A stretch of 64,000 nucleotides of DNA from Phoronis australis (lineage: Eukaryota > Phoronida > Phoronidae), in contig NMRA01000123.1 of the NCBI GenBank assembly GCA_002633005.1, forward strand, positions 480,553 through 544,552, in the 5' to 3' direction. Below the pieces are notes generated by a model that worked only from the letters and a program-made list of their open reading frames with translations, had not been told where the DNA came from and made no database searches. A program made the translations under genes and the position numbers. This document shows positions 12,339-23,600 of the stretch, in pieces (the stretch's first letter is position 1; the number at the start of each line of letters is the position of its first letter).

Positions 12339-13561
12339 CTGAAATAGGCATCAGTAAAAGAGCGTTCTCCGTAAATATGAAAATTTAATACAGTAGACAT
12401 TCAAGGTTGTGTCTTTTCTGAAGAATCGTAGGATGTTTAACAAAAGCAACGCAAGGTGTGGCTACGCGTCCACAGTGAAGCACGAAAGGTAGGTTTCAAT
12501 GGACGCTTATCAGTTTCATGTATGGAGCAATTTGAATACGAATTTTAACTGCAAAGTGTTAAGTACCCCACGCTTTAAACTTAACTTGAAATCAAAACGT
12601 TAAAACAAAAAAAACAATGCATGGCTTACAGGCACACTGCAACAGGTATCCAAAAATAGGACGTCTAGTATATTTCTTTTCAATGAAGATTGGGCAAACA
12701 GACACATCGTGACATAAAGGGCATAACACAAAACTGAAAGGCAACAAGGAGATTTTGCGACTGTCAGACCCGCCACCAAAAATTGTCTGATATCAGGGCA
12801 TTGCCGTCTTATACACTGTCTATATGAGCCAAAGCTTCATTGATTTCCGGCAGGGCCTTTTCTATGCATCATCCGGAAATGCTCTTCTTCCGAAAAACAG
12901 ACTCTTGCTAAGACCAAGTTGTCTACCCACAAAGGGGTGATAAAGTAGGCAGGTTAGCCCAAAAACGACAATTGCCAGATCATGGTAACAAATGCCCCAG
13001 TCTCAAGTTTCGTTGAAATCGGTCAATTAGTTCTCTTGATATCATCAAAAAATGCTCATGTCCAAAATAATTGAAAACTACATCTCCTGAAGCTCAAGCA
13101 AAGGGAAATTGTGACATGCACTGCCTAAGCTTTGCTCTACTCCCTTATGGCAATGTTTTTCAAAATGCGATGAGGAGATTTTGAGACGTCGAGTATGAAA
13201 ACTAAAGACAACAGGACAACTGAACAAAATGGCCAGAAGGAACTGCGGCAGTCAAGTTTACATGGAATTGTTTGATGCCAGATATCGGGCAGCTGTCTAG
13301 TCGTGTGCCCATGCAAATTTGGAGGTCTTTCCGAGTGTACGGGAGCTTTTTGAGGATGCTCACAGCTGCAGCTAGAGTGGTACTTAATAGCACTTGCTTA
13401 AACAGTACACACCATGGATTTTTGCACATTTTGAATTACCGGTGGCCACAGACTAAATGCATGACAAAAAATTTAGCTAAACCCATGTTTATTTTGTGTA
13501 ATTAGCTCGAAATTTTGATTTTTCTTTCAATTTTGCCAATTTTCACATTTCCCGCCATGTG
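12339..13561. other. Non-coding, presumed intron
   Basis: No supported exon. The open frames at 13202-13505 on the two strands overlap each other and show no domain. Confidence 0.35.
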
Positions 13562-13605
13562 ACGTCATGGGTTGAACACAAGAGATCGGTGACAAGCATT
13601 GAACA

Positions 13606-13854
13606 ATGGCGGAGACCAGGGAATTTGAAAGTGACGACGATTATGAGCAAGAATTGAACGAATACTATGAAGAAACGTACGGGAATGGTGGCCAGGATGA
13701 GGAAATGGGGTTGCACGAAAGCGAGAACAAGTTTATTGTGCTTCCGGCTGCGTACTTTTCTACTTTGAGCCTTATGAACTGGATCCTCCCGCGAGAGAAG
13801 CGGCCTCGGGCTCGGCGAGTCAACACAGTCATCCAACAGACTTTCCTGAATTAA
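13606..13854 (+). CDS. Acidic 82-residue reading frame inside the THAP element
   Basis: The ATG has a good context (ACAATGGCG). The first 45 residues are strongly acidic with tyrosines (ESDDDYEQELNEYYEETYGN), followed by a basic patch (PREKRPRARR). No known domain is recognised. It overlaps the 3' part of the minus-strand THAP frame, so one of the two may be incidental. The non-random composition and start context argue for a real transposon-encoded peptide or the first exon of one. Confidence 0.35.
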   Translation: MAETREFESDDDYEQELNEYYEETYGNGGQDEEMGLHESENKFIVLPAAYFSTLSLMNWILPREKRPRARRVNTVIQQTFLN

Positions 13855-14192
13855 GAGCTGATGTTTCCGAATGATAAATATTGTCCCGTATTGAACCAGG
13901 CCTTCATCGTAACGTATCCTGTGACTGGAGTCGAAACACGAGTCCTCAAAGTTGGCAGAACACAGAGTGGCCCCGGACCGAATCGCTTGGTCCACGATGA
14001 CGTCCCACAGTGGCCACACTCTCGTTCGGCGCACGAAGCCATGCCACTTCTGCGCAACTTTGGTGTCCTTCGGAACACCGAGACGTTTTCCGCCTGGCTG
14101 CTGTTGCTGCAGCCTCCGGAAACACATCTTTTGATCCCTCTACGAACCTTCTCGACTCTAAATGTACTTTGCTTTCTCTTCACTCTATACAC
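13840..14192 (-). pseudogene. THAP zinc-finger domain fragment, frameshifted
   Basis: Reading down from about 14150, one frame gives KRCVSGGCSNSSQAENVSVF, the start of a THAP domain (C-x4-C). A second frame starting near 14085 gives VPKDTKVAQKW, FVRRTRVW and ATLCSANFEDSCF, the rest of the domain. The shift sits in the short repeat GTTCCG. The last zinc ligand is normally the histidine of a CxxHF motif; here it reads CSANF, so the finger is probably broken. No ATG precedes the domain in frame. A related fragment lies at 26776-26845. Confidence 0.6.
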
Positions 14193-14245
14193 TTTGTCTC
14201 TGACCCGAACAGTATTGCGAACGACTTGGGTTCAACCCATGACGT

Positions 14246-14990
14246 AGTACATAATTATTACTTTTTTCAGTTTTTGCGTGTTTCTTTATGAGCTGTGCAC
14301 TAAAGGCACTGAAATCAAGTAACATAAAAGAATAAAATTTATTTTGAGGTACTAGAGTCATGTTGTGTACACTTTAAACGAAAATTTGATGATGGCGTAC
14401 ACAAACCAGCACAATCTTAGGCCTACATACATGTAAGCGTGTGTTGGAAGGGGACTCAAGAACAAGTGCAGGCAACCAAATCAGTTTGAAGCTTAAATTG
14501 TCCCGTCTGTCGCTTCCTGTTGGACACGTGACCTGCCGCATGCAGGTACGTACATCATATGAGGTACGAGTGACAGGTACAGTATGTTATGTGTAAACAT
14601 ACATGTATATCCGATATTTAAATATACTCTACCTGGCCACCAGGTATAAATGCGGCCATTGTGGAAGTTTTAAAGATTGGCTCCGTAGCATTATATTGTT
14701 TCATTTTTTCATGTAAGTACTAAATCGAAATAACTACCCCTTACTAATTTAATATGGTTTTAGTATCGTTTTAACTTAACATACCTGTCAAAAAAAATTG
14801 TTTTCAAACAAGCAAGTCAGTCTCTAATTCGTTCATTAAGTCATTGACTAACCGCAAAATAGGATACAGCTATTTTATGCAAACGAATAGAATACTGTAC
14901 GATGCACTATAATACAGGATGAAAGAGGCACTGTCACACACCAATAAAAGTAGAGTGTGAGGATTGATTAAGATCCAAGTTTGAACTTAC
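14246..14990. other. Non-coding, presumed intron
   Basis: AT-rich with several TACATGTA octamers (near 14430 and 14603). No exon or element supported. Confidence 0.35.
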
Positions 14991-15099
14991 TCTCCTACAA
15001 ATATGAACTTTAATATAAACTTGTCGCCAGCGTCTACCTCCACATTGTTCTGCTGAAATCCGTCTGGATAGAATAGCCTTGGCGTGTTCGATGGCATGT
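14991..15099 (-). CDS. Exon: first half of an Ig-like domain
   Basis: Acceptor GCTATTACAG and donor GTAAGTTC; 109 nt, phase 1 in and phase 2 out. The peptide MPSNTPRLFYPDGF then NNVEVDAGDKFILKFIFVG is strands A to B of an I-set Ig domain (the xVxVxxGDxxxLxF pattern). The residue normally cysteine in strand B is phenylalanine. It joins in frame (giving an Asp codon) to the phase 2 acceptor of exon 12151-12338. The open frame covering it in another register is a shadow. Confidence 0.7.
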
Positions 15100-15687
15100 C
15101 TGTAATAGCATCGAACGTGAACTACATTTATCATACAAATGCAATGCACACGAGGATTACACTCGCTCTAATACGATTTGTTGTCTACACCTTTGTGGCT
15201 ACGTGACCTATTGTTTCAGGAATTGCCCTTAGACGATGCTCTCGCTGGGCGCCCACTATTAAATAAGAAGGAATAATATTTAATAATTATTTTAAATTAA
15301 GACTTACCTCAGATTGAGAACACTCATACGCTGAGATTTGTACTGCGCATGTTGTTCTTTACAATAATTAGACAGTGATATGGTAGCGGACGCTACTTTT
15401 CTAATGACCTGGCATGAATTGTCAGGCCGCATGTTGCAAAACTTCCGTGTATTGTTAAACACGTTCCCGTTCGCTCATGGAGTGGAAATCAAAACCAACA
15501 CGCAGGCCTTTTGCTGATACGACAGGCGGTATTGTTGTAAGGGGTGAAAATACAGGTTAGTAGTAATGAAGATGGATTGTCTCACCAAAGTAACCACGTA
15601 CACAGTAATGCTTCGAGACACGATATGTTACTATTTTGACTTATGACTAGAAATCCTATGATGACGGAGCCACCTCGTCATACTTAC

Positions 15688-15855
15688 CACTTTTGGATTC
15701 TTCGTACATGAAACGTTTCCCTCTGCCCATAAGAGTTACGCCTAGTACATTGTTTGTCTGACCACAATAAAGGTACGTCGATGAGTTCAGAAAGTCGTGC
15801 ATTTGAGGATTTGTAAAGACGATTGCGCCTGCTATACCTAACAGCTTTGTCTCCC
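15688..15855 (-). CDS. Exon: second half of an Ig-like domain
   Basis: Acceptor after CTTGAACCTTTCAG and donor G|GTAAGTATG; 168 nt, phase 1 to phase 1 (56 codons). The peptide contains AIVFTNPQMHDF (strand E region), SSTYLYCGQTNNVLG (strand F cysteine and FG loop) and VTLMGRGKRF (strand G). With exon 20425-20634, which carries the strand B cysteine in AIKIPCEP, it completes an Ig domain. A competing frame is open here too, but its product lacks domain features and does not fit the phases. Confidence 0.68.
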
Positions 15856-16805
15856 CTGAAAGGTTCAAGAGTGCTTTCAATCAAGCAACAGCTGTGTCCA
15901 CACGAGCAATAGTGGATCTCGCTTGACGGATTTGCCCACCAGGTTTTTTGAAGGAACGTGGAAGATTATTTTCTCACTGTTGTAACGAAAAGTACAAGCA
16001 ACTGTATTTCAAAAGAATTAACCCCAGTTTCTTTGCAGATGTTAATCAACTTCCCGGTTTAAGCTTTTTGTTAGTATCCAAGTGCAAAAGTATTGGTAGA
16101 ATGAATGTTGATTTCACTGACTCGGTTAGAATATGAATAACGTAAAGTTCCCTTTTGGAGTCGTGAATTTTTTGAACCACTAGTTTTCGGTATCGCGACC
16201 TAATTCGGGTGAGATGGCGGGTATCTGGAGCCACGCCCGTGTTTGTTACGTCATCACTGTCATGTGTCATGCGATGCGACCTCTGCAGGATCGTCAGGGA
16301 TAATTTTTTGTTTGATATTGCGAAGATGGCACGATTATCCGTTCAGTCAGTGTGCCGCGAATTTGCACCCTTTTACGAATCTTTCTGCACCTAAATTTGT
16401 TCTCTCTCACTAAGATATTGGGGTTATCCGAAAAGAAGCAGTGTTCACCAATCGCTTACACAAATCAGGTAGATGTACTCGGATGTTCCTGGATCCTCGC
16501 TCGGCGCTTCCTAGCAGTAGCGAAGTCAAACTTCACACACCATCTCTTCGGATAATGCTACTGTCGAAAGAGAAAACAAGTACTGCTGCAGAAAGACACG
16601 TGAAGCGGTAGAAATCTGTTGTCACGCTCTATCACTCAAGAGAAATTCGGGCTACTATCTTCCCGCCATCTACCACAACTTATTCCCAGTGATCTGGGGT
16701 CACATAGTTACAGAGGTATGACAAAATGCATTGGTGGCGTAACAGACAAGGGCAAGTTTCCAGTTATCCTCCATTCCGTCCGACAAAGGTATCGAGATGA
16801 GATCA
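15856..16805. other. Non-coding, presumed intron
   Basis: No supported exon. Several short open frames on both strands show no domain. The left arm of a long inverted repeat starts at 16806. Confidence 0.35.
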
Positions 16806-18425
16806 AAATCCACTAAAATTATTCAGTTTCTTTGATCATTGTGAGACTGCTTTTATGCATGGTTCATTTTGAAAAGCATTTCCATAAAAACGGCCTCGTG
16901 GTATAAGAACCACCATGATACCTATCAAAATGGCAGTTGTAGTTAATCTATACTACCGAAAAATGAACACCAGCAAGGAAAATAGATTTCAGGATACGTG
17001 AAGCTATATTATTCGACCTTCTGTGTTGCTAGATTGTTTTTAAAACAACTCGATAATTGAAAGGGTATTATTACAATATTATTCCATTCATAATTGCGTG
17101 ACGCGAATCGGTCTAACCCATGAAGATTTGAATTTATTTTGGGTGACTGTGAGAATGATCTCAAATTCTGGGTTCATGCGTCCAACGAGTGCAATGCACT
17201 AGTTCTTAAAAGAACACGTTCGCGTTCCATATGCATCAGAGAACCCCGTCTGAAATGAAGTACCTCGTCTAGATCTAAAAAAGTAAAAAGAGTGTCAGTT
17301 CATTCCAATGTTATCGGACCACCCTCCACCAGGTGGCCTTCTTTAATGTAAAAGGAGCGTAGTAATTGTTCGATAGGACGACCTTGAAGTGAGATGTTGA
17401 TCTCATAACTTCAAATCAAGTTTTATAGAATCCAACAGACAGGTCCTGTTACCTACTTACATTTAATGTAGAAGGGCGCACCTGGAAACGTCATTCATCT
17501 GTCTGAGGACAGTACACTGTTCAGGTCAGCAGAAATTGTTAATTTTTTCACCCACTAGGTATGCAACGCTATGCATGCGTCAATTTTCAAATATTCCAAT
17601 GTCTCCACCACCGCGTAACTACGTGTATGGCAATGCTCGATTAGGCACCTTGCAGCTCGTCAATGCGACTTCGGATTGACTATCAGGAAAAATCCTCAAG
17701 TCGCGCCAAAGTCATCACAGTCAGACAACAATTTCTCTGAAAGTCGTTTTAAAATGTGTGGTGTCATTTCCGGATTTTAAATTGCCTAAATTCAATACCC
17801 TTGGTTCACAAGCGATCCATTCATTTCGTGAAATCAGTGTACATGGACTAAGTGCCGCATGGATTACAACAGGAAGTAGATGGGATTGTTCGGCAAAAAC
17901 TGGGCAAGGTCGGACCATGAAACACGCGCCTCCATTGTAACCGAAATAAGTCTGAGTTATTCGTGGGCAGGAGGAATTGAATTTAGTTCGAGGTTGAGTG
18001 GCTCATATTTACACGAAGACGCGAAAGAGATATCCGTATTTTTTGGGAATGGCACGTTTTTGTTTCTCTTTAAGTTGGAGACTGACGACGTGAGTTTTGG
18101 GGTTTGGCAGCCCGAAATATTCGCTAGGTCGAATATGGCGAATTTTCGTTAAACTAAGCGTCGAGTGCTCTATCGAGTTACTTTAATAACAATCTACCAA
18201 AACAGATGATCGAATAATATACATGTAGCTTCACGTATCCTCAAATCTAGCTTTCCTTGCTGGTGTTCATTTTTCCTTAGCATAGATTAACTACAACTGA
18301 CATTTTGATAGGTATCATGATGATTCTTACAACATGAGACCGTTTTTATGGAAATGCTTTTCAAAGTGAACCATGCATAATAGCAGTTTTACATGGCCAA
18401 AGAAACTGAATAATTTTAGTGGATT
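16806..18425. repeat. Long inverted repeat, arms about 255 bp, spacer about 1.1 kb
   Basis: The arm 16806-17060 starts CCACTAAAATTATTCAGTTT. The arm 18170-18425 is its reverse complement with scattered mismatches and small indels; shared blocks include GAACACCAGCAAGGAAA and CCATAAAAACGG. The spacer has no convincing gene (weak open frame 17880-18152). It may be a DNA transposon with long terminal repeats or two inverted copies of a repeat. No target duplication was found. Confidence 0.65.
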
Positions 18426-18900
18426 TTGCAGAGATGGGAAAAGGTTGGGTAACGTGATCCAATGGAAGCACCCAAGGGATGTTTTGCGCAAAACACCCAT
18501 GTATAAAGCTGCTGATTTCCTCGTGTGATGCATGACGTTATCCCATGAAGGATTGCGTGACGTTCATGAATGCAAGGTGTTCTTCGAAACACAGCTCTGG
18601 TGCCCGGTCCTTGGACGCAATTGGCCTACACACGCGAAATCGCAAAATCGCACAAGCCTTTCACGAAATTTCACCATCCATTACGTGCAAAGCATATGAA
18701 TCTTGCGTCTACGGAACTCATCACATTACTTTCAACGGGTCTATAACTTTGACTGGTATCAAATGCCTATGAATCAACTTTCATTTTGGGCATCCAAAAA
18801 AAAACGGATAGCATAAATTAAGCCAATAATAAAAGCGCGTCTGAATATCCAAATAGTGCACCATTTCAATGTTTTGCATATTCATACTTAATATTCATGT
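18426..18900. other. Non-coding
   Basis: Nothing recognised between the inverted repeat and a dispersed repeat copy. The open frame 18545-18772 has no domain. Confidence 0.3.
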
Positions 18901-19578
18901 ACAGCTTTGGGCCGAGGTTGGTAAACAGTGACCAAATAAATTCTGACACAAAATTAGTGTCAGTAAAATCGACACACTTCCTTAAGTAAACTAAATTATT
19001 CATCGGTGTTCGAGAAAAACTGGCGTTCTGTCGTTATCCTGCTCCAAAAATTATGGTGCGTTCTTTTGCGTCAGCTTTCGGCACCTAATATTGTATCAGG
19101 TGTTGATCAGTTTCTTTACCCGATTCTTCAATCAACCGTTCTTATTTCCACGAGGATTCGTACATGTTATAACAAAGTATAGGAACTAATTTCGTTTCTT
19201 TACAAAGTTGTAGTTGTTTAATGCCATCAAACCGAAGTTCGAAACCAATTTTGCCGTTTCGAAGCTGTCATCGTCCTCCGACAGACGTCGCAAAATTTTA
19301 AGAAATGGCGCATTCGTGTGTCACAAGCGCGACAGATTTTCCTTTATTACCAAAGACGGAGAATTATGCAAGAAGATGACGCTTATTAGATTGCCCTTTG
19401 CTTTTACTTACCTTCGCCATTGCAGCCGTTTAAAAACGGCTGTAATGGCGAAGGTAAGTGTCGGTTGACTCCCAGACTTTACATGCACCCCCGTCAGTCG
19501 TTTGCTTTGCATATTGATATAAGTTTCACGACGAGGTGACGAGCAGAACTACTGGAGTTCAGTAAAATTTCGGGGTCC
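18901..19578 (+). repeat. Dispersed palindromic repeat family, copy 1 (one arm)
   Basis: Starts ACAGCTTTGGGCCGAGG and shares with 45838-46550 the ordered blocks CTGACACAAAATTA, CGATTCTTCAATCAAC, AATGGCGC, GTAAGTGTCGGTTGA and GACGAGCAGAACTAC. It is diverged and represents one arm of the foldback element seen whole at 45.8-48.4 kb. Open frames inside are not conserved between copies. Confidence 0.65.
19406..19459. repeat. Near-perfect 26-bp-arm hairpin
   Basis: Left arm ACTTACCTTCGCCATTGCAG with GCCGTTT, right arm its reverse complement with one mismatch and a two-base loop. It lies in the dispersed repeat at the place where other copies have the shared boundary sequence, so it probably marks a local inverted duplication. 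Confidence 0.7.
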
Positions 19579-20424
19579 AACAGACATTTTGTCCGGTGGT
19601 CATGCTCAGTCTCCAGCGGTCCTTTTTTTGTGGTGGGGCGGTCATGTTTTTAGGAACGTTGGCCCAATTTTCTGATGCAGCGGTCCTGTTTGATCCCTAC
19701 AGGTCCTGTTTTGTGGTGAGTCCGTCCGATTTAGAGGACCGGCGGTCATGTTTTGGGCTCGGCAGCCATATTATTTTTACTCGTGCTACTGATGTCAATG
19801 TTTGCAGATTTGCTAAGGCGATTAAGTTTCACTAGACATGCTATTTGAAATAACCTTACTTGGTTGTCGCTAAAGTGTCTTCACTTGTACATGTATTTCC
19901 GTGTACAAAAGCTCACTATGGGCAGTGTGAAGAAATAATGACAAATTGGTACCCGACGTAATGCCGCCGCTTCCGCGAACGCTTCTCTTTCTTCCTTTCG
20001 CCAACCTATCCGAGCACACAGGCAAAAACCAACCCTGAAAGTATGCTAATTGCGAAATATCTAACAGGGTGAAATTTTCGTGGCTAATGCATCAACCATT
20101 TTGACGGCATTCCTCTGTCCAGGGTGTGACGCGGACTGTCTGCACTGTTGGGTACCCTCACTACCCAAGTACCGACCGTATAGCAATGGATATCGTGCGA
20201 AAATAAATTGTGCTGCTTGCATAGTGTAAAGACATTGCATAACAATTGATTTTGGAAAGTGTTGGGAACTGTGCTCTTTGTGAAAAATGTGGCAACCGGG
20301 ACCAGTTTTAATTTCTTGAGCCCCACAACCTTATTGCTTAATATCAATAAAATCGCGATTCCGCTATGGAATGATAATTTGAAAGATGTTGATATTTCCA
20401 AACCAGACCGTGCTGATGTCTTAC
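19579..20424. other. Non-coding, presumed intron
   Basis: The minus-strand open frame extends through here from the exon at 20425 but has no domain beyond the exon's GTAAGA donor. No element recognised. Confidence 0.3.
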
Positions 20425-20634
20425 TTGTAACCGGGATGACCTGGACCAGGCTCGTTTCAGAAATAGGTTTTCCATCACTACAGTTGCCGTTCTCACATAA
20501 TGGTCCCAAAGTGTAAGCTATACTTTGCACCGGGTAGCTATCATGAAGGGGTTCACACGGTATTTTGATAGCTTTCCCTGGCGACGAGTAAAAATCCTGC
20601 GGAGAATCTGAGTTCAAACTCTTGGCAGCCAAAT
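20425..20634 (-). CDS. Exon: first half of an Ig-like domain
   Basis: Acceptor TTAAATTTTTCGTTACAG and donor ACAA|GTAAGAC; 210 nt, phase 1 to phase 1 (70 codons). The peptide contains SPQDFYSSPGKAIKIPCEP (strands A and B with cysteine) and QSIAYTLGPLCENGNCSDGK (strand C followed by an extra cysteine pair). The frame stays open past the donor, so a longer exon is possible, but the phase 1 exit fits the next exon (15688-15855), whose YLYC supplies the second Ig cysteine. It is the first of three Ig domains. Confidence 0.62.
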
Positions 20635-23600
20635 CTGTAACGAAAAATTTAATACTCCCTTTAAAAGCAATAGTTCTTATGCAGGTTAATAACAATAACG
20701 CAAGATTCTGTGAGACTAACTGTGACGTCACCGGAACTAGGGAAAAGCTTGTCGTTTGGCCATTTGCCCGATACGTGTACAGAGTGTATTTCTTTTCAGT
20801 TTGACTTCGAGTTTTTAAGCTTTTAGTGTGAAAAATGACAAACAAGCATTGCTGTTATGGGAAATGTAATTCAGGTTCTTGTTATAATATTTCCCATAGA
20901 GTTCGTGCTGATTTCGTCTCGTGTATTTAACGGGCGATAGCCGAAACCCACTCACCAATTACGAGTTTACACCTAGTCAAAAATACAATCTACACTTACT
21001 ATCATATAAAAAAGCGCTTACTTTCTTTAGTAATCCTTTCTGCTTCTACACATATCTTCAATGAAGCATGTTATGAGAATTAAGGTGACTTTAGCGAAGA
21101 ATTTCAACTCCACCTTTGTGGTTACTGTTAACTTACTTTTTCACCGAGCGCACGATTACCACAAAGTATTTCAACTGAGTCAGGTGAGTTAGGCAAACAC
21201 TGGCTACAGAGTGAGAGAAGCGCGTAATCTGGCACGTGACAAATGCAAAATAGCATGAGAAGATATCAATTGCAATGTACGATTTGTGTCCCTTGGACTT
21301 ATGGCTTGATTTCATGTAGCTTCCCAAAATGGCGCCCGGTGTGAGAAACTTGGGCGAACCGCGACAGATTTTTATGAATATGTTCAAGTTATTTGTAGAC
21401 TAAACTGTATACAGATCATGGTATATGTTAATTATAACTTCATGTGAATATATGCATGTTTCATTTGGTTTTATTTGCTCTGTTTTGAAATAGCTAATTT
21501 GTTTGGGAGGCTACTATCGCCCCTGTACATGTATGCCTACCAGGGTGATTTAAATGCCTAGTTCTGGTCGAGTTCCAATTTAGTCAGTCCGTTCACAGCT
21601 TCGCACAAGTCCACCTTTTCTCCGTCCATTCACAGTTATTCCACGATCCATCAACCACCTCTTAAGTAGTAGTAACACTTTAAATGTAAAATTCTCCATA
21701 AAAACTCAGAGAGATTCAGCACGTGTAGCAAAGACTCGGGTGCAAAACAAGGGCAGTGTGACAGGTTTTGGCCTACTTCCGATGACGTCACATTGACTAA
21801 CTGGAAACTCGCAAGTGAGTTATTGACCCAAGGGTTGAGTCAACGATTACGTACAGTTGGAGAAGTTGATACCATTGATCTAATGAAAGCCAGATATTGA
21901 ATTGAAATAACGACACAGTTAGGATGCGCATTCAGCACCCCTCAAGCGTCACCCTCACCGTGATGGAAAATTGTGCTTTGCGAGTTGTAAATAATTGAGA
22001 TATTGATGGGGTGAAACAAAGATTAAATGCGGTATTGATTGCATTTTAATTTCCAGCCGTGAAAAGCACGTACTTCGGTTTGACTCGAATGTTTGATTAG
22101 AATCGCGAATCGCGGAAGCCATCGACAACGATAGGTGGGGAAACTTGACGACATAGAAAGATTCTCAAATTATGCGTTCGATGTTTGATAACGACTAGTT
22201 TTAAATTTTTTGCAATGGCACTTCTGCCTTTTTAGAAGTGCTTGCTAAGTCACTAGGAGCTTAGTGCCGCCACGAAGGGTGAATCTTCACGGTCAGTTTT
22301 CTCCTTTTTGACATTATTCACTACAAAATGGTGCTTCAATTCCAGTTCTTTCCCTTTAAAAGTGTTCACTGTGTGATTTTAAAAGTCTGAGAAATGCTTA
22401 AACATACAGAAGGCTGCTCAATTTCACCTGTCTTAAGGTTTGGTGTGGAAAAGATGTATTTATTTTAGAACAAGGTATATATTTTGGGTACAATGGGTTA
22501 AAATCAGTTGACCAAGATTTCCGACTGAAGAGTTACTTTTATGGAATTAAACCCTAAAAAAGAGTGGTGTTTTGAAACAAACCCCTACACGAAGGTATGA
22601 ACCCGCATTCCGTCACACACAAAAAATTGCCCCCTAGTCAAAGCAAGCTGCTTGTTACCTCTTGGCTTAGACAGAACCGACATTTCGTTGTTGGTTCAGG
22701 CAAGGCACTGCAAATCGAATTACTTGTTGTTTTTATATGCGTAGACTGTAGCAATAACGACACGTCAGCTCTTTGCAAGATGAAAAATCTTTTGTCACAT
22801 GAGAAATAGTCGAGGCCGATTTTTAGCGGTAATGATATGAAATACGAATTACATTTCGTCCACAGACGTGGGATTTAAAACAATGTTAATTGCAATTATC
22901 AAATGTCATATTTTTAAGGAAAAACATGACCTTTGAAATTTCGCTGTCTACGAGTCTTAAACAAGTTGGCTTGGGAATTAGGAGATCAATACATTGGAGT
23001 TACTAATAAAAAATTCTTAACAGTTTTTTGGGGATTTCATTAAAATTTGGTTTAAAAAGATGCAATGACAATAACGGCCAATTGGTATAAAACGGATGTT
23101 CATGACGCCAGTGCGTTTTTTTTTCTTTCTTTCAGAGAGTATATATTTTTACTAGTTGACGCACAGTTGTAGCATGTTTTTGATACATGAGTTAGGATGG
23201 AGGTCAGTAAATAAGGCTCGAGTAAATTCTCTCGTGGATGAAGAATGATATTTCATTGGCGCTGAGGATGAAAAAAAGACGTGAGTACATTGATGAACTT
23301 AGTCATGCGCCTGCTGACTTAACTGGTGGGAAATTCTGTGTGGGACTGGAAATGTTTGGAGGAGACGTGGAGCCAATGTAGCGTGTGTTTGCAACTGTAG
23401 CGGTCATAGCCTCTAAGATATAACATTTTTCTTTCTCAAGTTGTCAGAGACATTACTCGGGATTGCTACATTTTTGATGAGTTTCCTTGACGTGCAGTGT
23501 ATTATTTAATTTGAGACATCCCTGCACCAGGCGTAAGCGCGTTATAACCTAAATTTATAGGAGTCGCTAGTTGCATCTTTGTTGGATGTAACGACGCAGG

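Larger units (their letters stand above)
13562..14245. mobile_element. Small THAP-type DNA element with ACGTCATGGGTTGAAC inverted ends
   Basis: The outer ends are inverted: left ACGTCATGGGTTGAACACAAG at 13562, and at the right the reverse complement of ACGTCATGGGTTGAACCCAAG ending at 14245. Between them are two converging reading frames: an acidic one on the plus strand and a THAP zinc-finger one on the minus strand. This looks like a short deletion derivative of a transposon with a THAP transposase, but no transposase catalytic core is left. Target duplication is unclear. Confidence 0.5.
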
